Program-made: the position numbers and the translations under genes | DNA from: Larix sibirica | Taxonomy: Eukaryota > Streptophyta > Pinopsida > Pinales > Pinaceae | NCBI GenBank assembly: GCA_004151065.3 | Contig: NWUY0300029698.1 | Span: forward strand, 16,610-30,175 | Length of the DNA: 13,566 nucleotides | Direction of reading: 5' to 3' | The notes under the pieces: model-generated | The model's input: the letters and a program-made list of their open reading frames with translations, nothing else | What the model was told of the DNA's origin: nothing | Databases searched by the model: none | Part shown: positions 9,993 through 13,566 of the stretch, piece after piece | How the letters are laid out: each line of letters begins with the position of its first letter | How positions within the stretch are numbered: the stretch's first letter is position 1

Positions 9993-10010
9993 TAAGTTAA
10001 TATTAACTTA
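9993..10010. repeat. Perfect 18-bp palindrome
   Basis: The sequence taagttaatattaactta is its own reverse complement, without a spacer. It is composed mostly of A and T, so chance occurrence is more likely than for mixed sequence. Confidence 0.8.
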
Positions 10011-10832
10011 ACATTCCCTAATTAAACTTGGTTTGGGATAAACGCTTACCACCTCACAGTTTATTAATCAGGAATTTGAGATTATGACATCACCTAGGTC
10101 AATGTCTAGAATTTTACACCAGTGAACCATCGAATCAAGGGAACGCATGCCTAAATATGTCTTACAACCATATGCCCATTGATATGTGATAAATGCCAAA
10201 ACTCTAACCATTGTATGCTTGAGCATATGATACTATGAAACATCAACTTGTTTTGTTTTCAACATCACCCCTACTCCAAAAATAATGGCATGTACCAAGT
10301 ACTTCATCATTCTCTCACTATAGTTTGTTATTGTGTCATTCATCATTCGCTTTCAACATGGCTCATAAAACCATGCCCAACAAGAGCGAAGTATATGACC
10401 GTGTGGAGTTCCATAAAAATCTTATAAGCGTATCAATGCTTAAAACAAGTTTATAATAAAGCTCCCATTAACCTAATATCCAACGACATTAACTTAGACC
10501 ACTAAGGATTCCCCATCTAACATTTTTAACTCATGTGACATTTCATTAAACTTGCCATGAACACATAACTCCAAACACAAATTGACCACAGACCATCTTT
10601 TCTAATTGGGTAGCTCGGATAATATGTAGGTTGAATTCTGACAATTTGCCTCCTAGTATAATGCTACAAATTGAAACACATAAAATAGATGGATACAAGC
10701 CTAACCACTCTTAACTAGATCAAGATTAACAATGACATGGTAGAAAGCTAAAACAATTGACAAGGCATCTAATGAATAAAGAGTCTATTACTTAAAGAGT
10801 TTGCTCAATGGCACAAAAGGGAAGAAGGGAGT

Positions 10833-12070
10833 TGTCACAGGCTCTACAAACCCTACTCAGAACCGAAGTTCTTTTTCCTTCCGATAGGCCATGCAGCATT
10901 GCCTCGGTCTTCCTTGTCGGTGGTGAGACCAACCCAAGTTGGGATCCCAGTAGACTACGCCCTCCTGTGAAACACTTTAACACTTACTCTTGTGCAATTA
11001 TTATCTTACTTAGTTAACACATTTAACTTAAACACTTAGCCAAATACGCAAGATACGCAAGAGATATGGAGGCGACACCCCAAGCTAAGCATGCCTAAAA
11101 CCTCGTTTATATATAAAATCAAATCACAATGTTACAACAAAGAACGGGTGCACCAAAACTGGATGCCAACCTGGGTGAGTGCCCAACAAGCGTCTCACTT
11201 GAAACCCCAAGAAATTGCATGTTTCACAAGACGTCCAACTCTGCCATGGTTTCTTCCCTGAATCTACGGTAGGACCACCTCCTATGACTCCTGTCACTCT
11301 GCACCCGAACTCACCCCAGTTTGGATTCATATAGCACTGCGCCCAAGACTTAGCTTACTACCTACGGCGTGTGCCCTTGCTCGAATTCAGACTTCGCCTC
11401 ATCTTCCCAAGCTCCTTGCTTGAACTTGCTTCCTTGGTTGGACTCACTACTAGTTCTTATATAGGAGGATGCACTTGCCTTGTGGGTGTGACCCAAATGT
11501 AGTCACACACCCAACTCCCAAGCCGATGTCCTCTCTAAGCCTGTGGTGTCCACTTCATCGAGCCCACAGGTCCACCTGCTCATGTTGCCCACTTGTCGGT
11601 CCACGCAACCGATCTGCCCATGCTTGCCATGCCTTGGGCTTCTGTGATGCTTGGGCACGCGCCCCACCTACATGTCGGCCGACGCACTCCTCCCATGCCA
11701 CTTGTTTACTTGGGTGTTCACAACCCTTGACATGCGCCTGGCCCATGCTAGCCCAACGCACTCTTAGTCTGCATTGCCCTCATCTTGTTGTTTCTAATGC
11801 CCATGTGTCCACTCACTTCGCTTGGCATGCCTTCCATTGTTGAGCTCCCAAGTTGAGTTCCCACCGGTGCACCCACTGCTAGCCATGCCTCTTTCCCGCC
11901 GACCCTTCTTAGGTCCACTTACTTGTTGAGGCTTCTCGCATGCCCAAGGATGATCCATGGGACTCCCAAGTCGGTTTTCCAAGCTTGTCTTGGTGTCTTG
12001 GGAAAGCCCCGTGCTAAGATTTCCCTGGTCGGTGATTTGGTCAAGGTGCCTCCTAACCAAGGTCATTACA
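10833..12070 (-). repeat. Probable 3' LTR of the gypsy-type remnant
   Basis: On the minus strand a purine run ends at 12071 and is followed directly by TGTAATGACC, as expected where a polypurine tract meets a 3' LTR. A TATA box lies about 600 bases in (11456-11463). A TA-rich segment that could act in polyadenylation lies near 11105-11125. The other end is less certain: minus-strand TGTGACA, ending at 10833, gives a TGT...ACA pair and about 1.24 kb. An alternative end at TTTCACA (10966) would give about 1.1 kb. The region is GC-richer than the flank to its left. Only one copy is in the window, so the ends cannot be confirmed by comparison. Confidence 0.45.
11456..11463 (-). promoter_or_regulatory. 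TATA box of the LTR (U3/R region)
   Basis: The minus strand reads CCTATATAAGAAC here, a good plant TATA motif in the middle of the LTR-like segment and in the expected direction. A transcription start some 25-35 bases downstream, near 11425, would be expected. No start site can be demonstrated from sequence. Confidence 0.4.
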
Positions 12071-12081
12071 TCCTCCCCAAC
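12071..12081 (-). other. Polypurine tract adjoining the LTR
   Basis: The minus strand reads GTTGGGGAGGA and is immediately followed by TG of the proposed LTR. A purine run next to a TG dinucleotide is the plus-strand priming site of LTR retrotransposons. Confidence 0.5.
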
Positions 12082-12743
12082 TCCAAAGTGTTGTCGTCCT
12101 TGGCAATGTCTCCAAGATGCCTGTCACACCCAAAAACCACTATCACAACCGACTGCCTGCTGCCACAACCACCGCTACTTGGTTCACCGTCACTTCGCCT
12201 CATCTCTACTAGTCTGCATGGATCCACACTCCCCTGTCTCTCTACAATTATTCAGTTGATCATATCGTCCAATCAGAGTCTTAAGTGCACACATCCCGGT
12301 GCAACTCGCCCGAGCCTGCTCTTTACTTAGTGATCATTGTGCTTTTATGAGAAGCATGGCGATCTCCCACTTAGCACTTGAACCTGTAGTCTAATGCGTC
12401 GTTTGGATTCACTTCCAGGATGCCTCCTACTTAAGGCACTTGAGGCCCCTACTACCTGTGCCAAAGGTAGTGGGCCTTTGCCATGGCTACCTTAATGAGA
12501 AAGTGTAGGTGGATGGCACCCATGGCCATAGCCCAAATCATTATCTTCTCTCGGCCGCTCCACTGACCTCCTGCTCAAGTATAATAGAAGAGGCAAGTTA
12601 CCACCAATATTGCCATCACCTTCATCCAACAATCGTCGTGCTTCTGGGTCGTCAAGCCAGTTCTGCCCATCTACGTTTGAGGTGGTCACACCATTGCTAG
12701 GTGTCCCCTCCTATGTTTGGGTCACTGCTGCGCATCCCATATG
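12082..12743 (-). other. Internal region of the LTR element, not assigned
   Basis: This sequence lies between the Gag-like coiled coil and the polypurine tract. On the minus strand the stretch 12492-12689 is open (NWLDDPEARRLLDEGDGN and following residues) but matches no domain I recognise. A normal element would carry protease, RT, RNase H and integrase over several kilobases in this position. Only about 0.7 kb is present and none of these domains is visible, so a large internal deletion is likely. Plus-strand open frames here have no coding features. Confidence 0.5.
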
Positions 12744-12992
12744 TCAATTTTGGTCTTCTTTCATAGCCAAGCAGAAGTCAGTAAGCTTGTCCATGATTTT
12801 CAAGACCAACTTTACAATCCTCTCAACTGTGTCCATTTGCTCCTCCAAGCGTCTCACAGACTCTCGGCTAGTTGGTTCCAACATTCTGTTGGTTGGGAAA
12901 CGTCCTTTTCCTTGGCCTTTTGTTGTTGCATTGCGAGAGTCTTCTACAACCAGTTCTACGGAAGATGTCACCCTCATAGAGGTAACCTTCAC
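12744..12992 (-). pseudogene. Gag N-terminal-like coiled-coil segment
   Basis: The minus strand is open for about 80 codons. After a basic, Gly/Arg-containing start it contains RRLEEQMDTVERIVKLVLKI, followed by MDKL. Leu, Met, Val, Val, Val, Met and Leu fall at alternating 4 and 3 residue spacing, a clear heptad pattern. Coiled coils near the N-terminus are common in plant Ty3/gypsy Gag proteins, which is why I propose Gag. There is no sequence motif that proves it. A possible ATG at about 12930 lies in another frame, so an indel may separate it from the coiled coil. The segment ends in a stop and is followed by no recognisable capsid domain. It lies downstream of the protease, the reverse of the normal order. 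Confidence 0.4.
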
Positions 12993-13033
12993 GCCTCTCT
13001 ATGGCTTCCTCACAGTTCACAGGATGATAGGCT

Positions 13034-13566
13034 CTACTCACAAAAGAATCGCCAAACAATCCAAACGAGGCTGGGCACTACCTTAGCCCTCCTCATAAAC
13101 TCATGCCCCAAGACTACATTAAAGTCATCCATCGGCATGATTGTGAAACACCCTTCATTGGTCCATTCACCAAGCTTCAATGGTATGTCATTGGCCACAC
13201 CAACCACCTTCTCCACTCCCAAATTCACCGCTTTGAAGGAACTATGTCCAGGCTCAATCCACAACTTTAGCCTTCTAACAACTTCTTCCTTCATGAAATT
13301 GTGCATGGCGCAATTATCCACCAAGGCAACCACCTACTACCCATTTATTTCCATTGACACATGACACAACCTTATGTAGTTCGTTTCTTGGGTGGATATT
13401 GGTTCCTTAAGAACAACACTCATCACCTGTAACACCCCTACCAATGGCTTCTCAACATGCTCCATCGCAGACAACTAATGTGGTCTCAATAGATAATTTT
13501 TTGCATGGTGGTCCTTCGCACATATGTAACATGAAATGGACTTAGCCTTCTCCTTGGGCACCTCTA
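13034..13566 (-). pseudogene. Ty3/gypsy Gag CCHC knuckle plus retropepsin-like protease, partial and broken
   Basis: One minus-strand frame enters from the right edge. It shows a zinc knuckle starting at 13531, CYICAKDHHAKNY, in which the spacing C-X2-C-X3-H-X4 fits CCHC but the last Cys is Tyr. About 65 residues after its first Cys comes the protease: ALVDNCAMHNFM (Asp codon 13316-13318), in place of the usual D-T/S-G-A, then FTIMPMDDFNVVLGHEFM, a block characteristic of plant gypsy proteases. Three in-frame TAG stops interrupt it (13475-13477 and a tandem pair at 13334-13339). A one-base loss near 13068 shifts the end of the protease, after which CLAIL appears in another frame. The changed active-site triplet and the stops mean it is inactive. 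Gag upstream is outside the window. Confidence 0.8.

Larger units (their letters stand above)
8246..10832. other. AT-rich stretch with no recognised gene
   Basis: About 2.6 kb of AT-rich sequence with stops in all frames. No open frame of coding character, RNA gene, or clear transposon termini could be identified. It contains two perfect palindromes, listed separately. A 12-base direct repeat (tagaacaacaag at 9311 and 9346) and a loose inverted pair around 8841 and 8905 are too short to name. It may be intergenic DNA or an old non-coding transposon too decayed to recognise. Confidence 0.6.
10833..13566 (-). mobile_element. Rearranged Ty3/gypsy-type LTR retrotransposon remnant (partial, runs off the window)
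   Basis: Read on the minus strand from the right edge, the segment contains a Gag CCHC knuckle and aspartic protease, then a Gag N-terminal-like coiled coil, an unassigned stretch, a polypurine tract and an LTR-like region. The protease style and the CCHC-to-protease continuity in a single frame point to Ty3/gypsy. RT, RNase H, integrase, a second LTR and a clear primer-binding site are not seen. The order of parts is abnormal, so this is a rearranged remnant or two remnants joined. Lineage within Ty3/gypsy cannot be assigned without RT. Confidence 0.65.

Noticed and set aside
8246-10832. MITE, SINE or RNA gene in the AT-rich gap
   Set aside because: No paired terminal inverted repeats with target duplications, no Pol III box pair and no tRNA-like cloverleaf could be recognised by eye.
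11469-11843. Plus-strand open frame of 124 codons, rich in Cys, His, Pro and Thr
   Set aside because: It lies antisense within the LTR-like region. Its composition reflects GC-rich sequence, and no spaced Cys/His motif or known domain is present.
13031-13042. Possible primer-binding site for initiator Met-tRNA on the minus strand
   Set aside because: Only about 8 of 12 bases match the usual site and no LTR end precedes it. It is too weak to list as a feature.
12717-13364. Plus-strand open frame of 215 codons
   Set aside because: It is antisense to the Gag-like segment and protease, which have recognisable motifs on the minus strand. The plus-strand product shows no domain.

Overview
The window is plant nuclear DNA made almost entirely of decayed retrotransposons. 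No intact host gene, rRNA, tRNA or CRISPR array is visible. The plant origin is inferred from the architecture of the LINE: an ORF1 with a DUF4283-like domain and a CCHC knuckle, then an ORF2 with an APE-type endonuclease, a reverse transcriptase, a zf-RVT zinc-binding region and a terminal RNase H. This is typical of plant L1-clade elements. A Ty3/gypsy-type Gag-protease remnant supports the same origin. I cannot name the species.

Layout. Positions 1-8245 (+ strand) hold three pieces of the same LINE family. Piece 1 (1-230) is an internally deleted fragment that joins the ORF1 tail to the RT catalytic region. Piece 2 (232-6111) is a complete coding body: ORF1 to 1967, then ORF2 1967-6100, which overlap by one base in a TAATG stop-start. 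Piece 3 (6113 to about 8245) repeats the 3' half of ORF2 and adds a 3' UTR. The only two Ns in the window, at 231 and 6112, sit exactly at the two piece boundaries. Piece 2 starts at the ORF1 initiation codon and ends about 11 bases after the ORF2 stop. This is either a nested or recombined copy or an assembly join between LINE copies. All pieces carry many stops and frameshifts and should be inactive.

Positions about 8246-10832 are AT-rich and appear non-coding. They contain two perfect palindromes (16 and 18 bp) and nothing else I can name.

Positions 10833-13566 (- strand) are a broken Ty3/gypsy-type LTR retrotransposon. Read in its own direction from the right edge, it shows a Gag CCHC knuckle and an aspartic protease, then a Gag N-terminal-like coiled-coil segment, an unassigned stretch, a polypurine tract (12071-12081), and a GC-rich LTR-like segment with a TATA box. 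The order protease then Gag-like start is the reverse of a normal element, so the region is rearranged. RT, RNase H and integrase are not visible.

Most of the interest lies in rearrangement: bracketing Ns, an in-frame ORF1-RT fusion, a stop codon shared by two diverged ORF2 copies, and the scrambled LTR element. I found no convincing new functional system.
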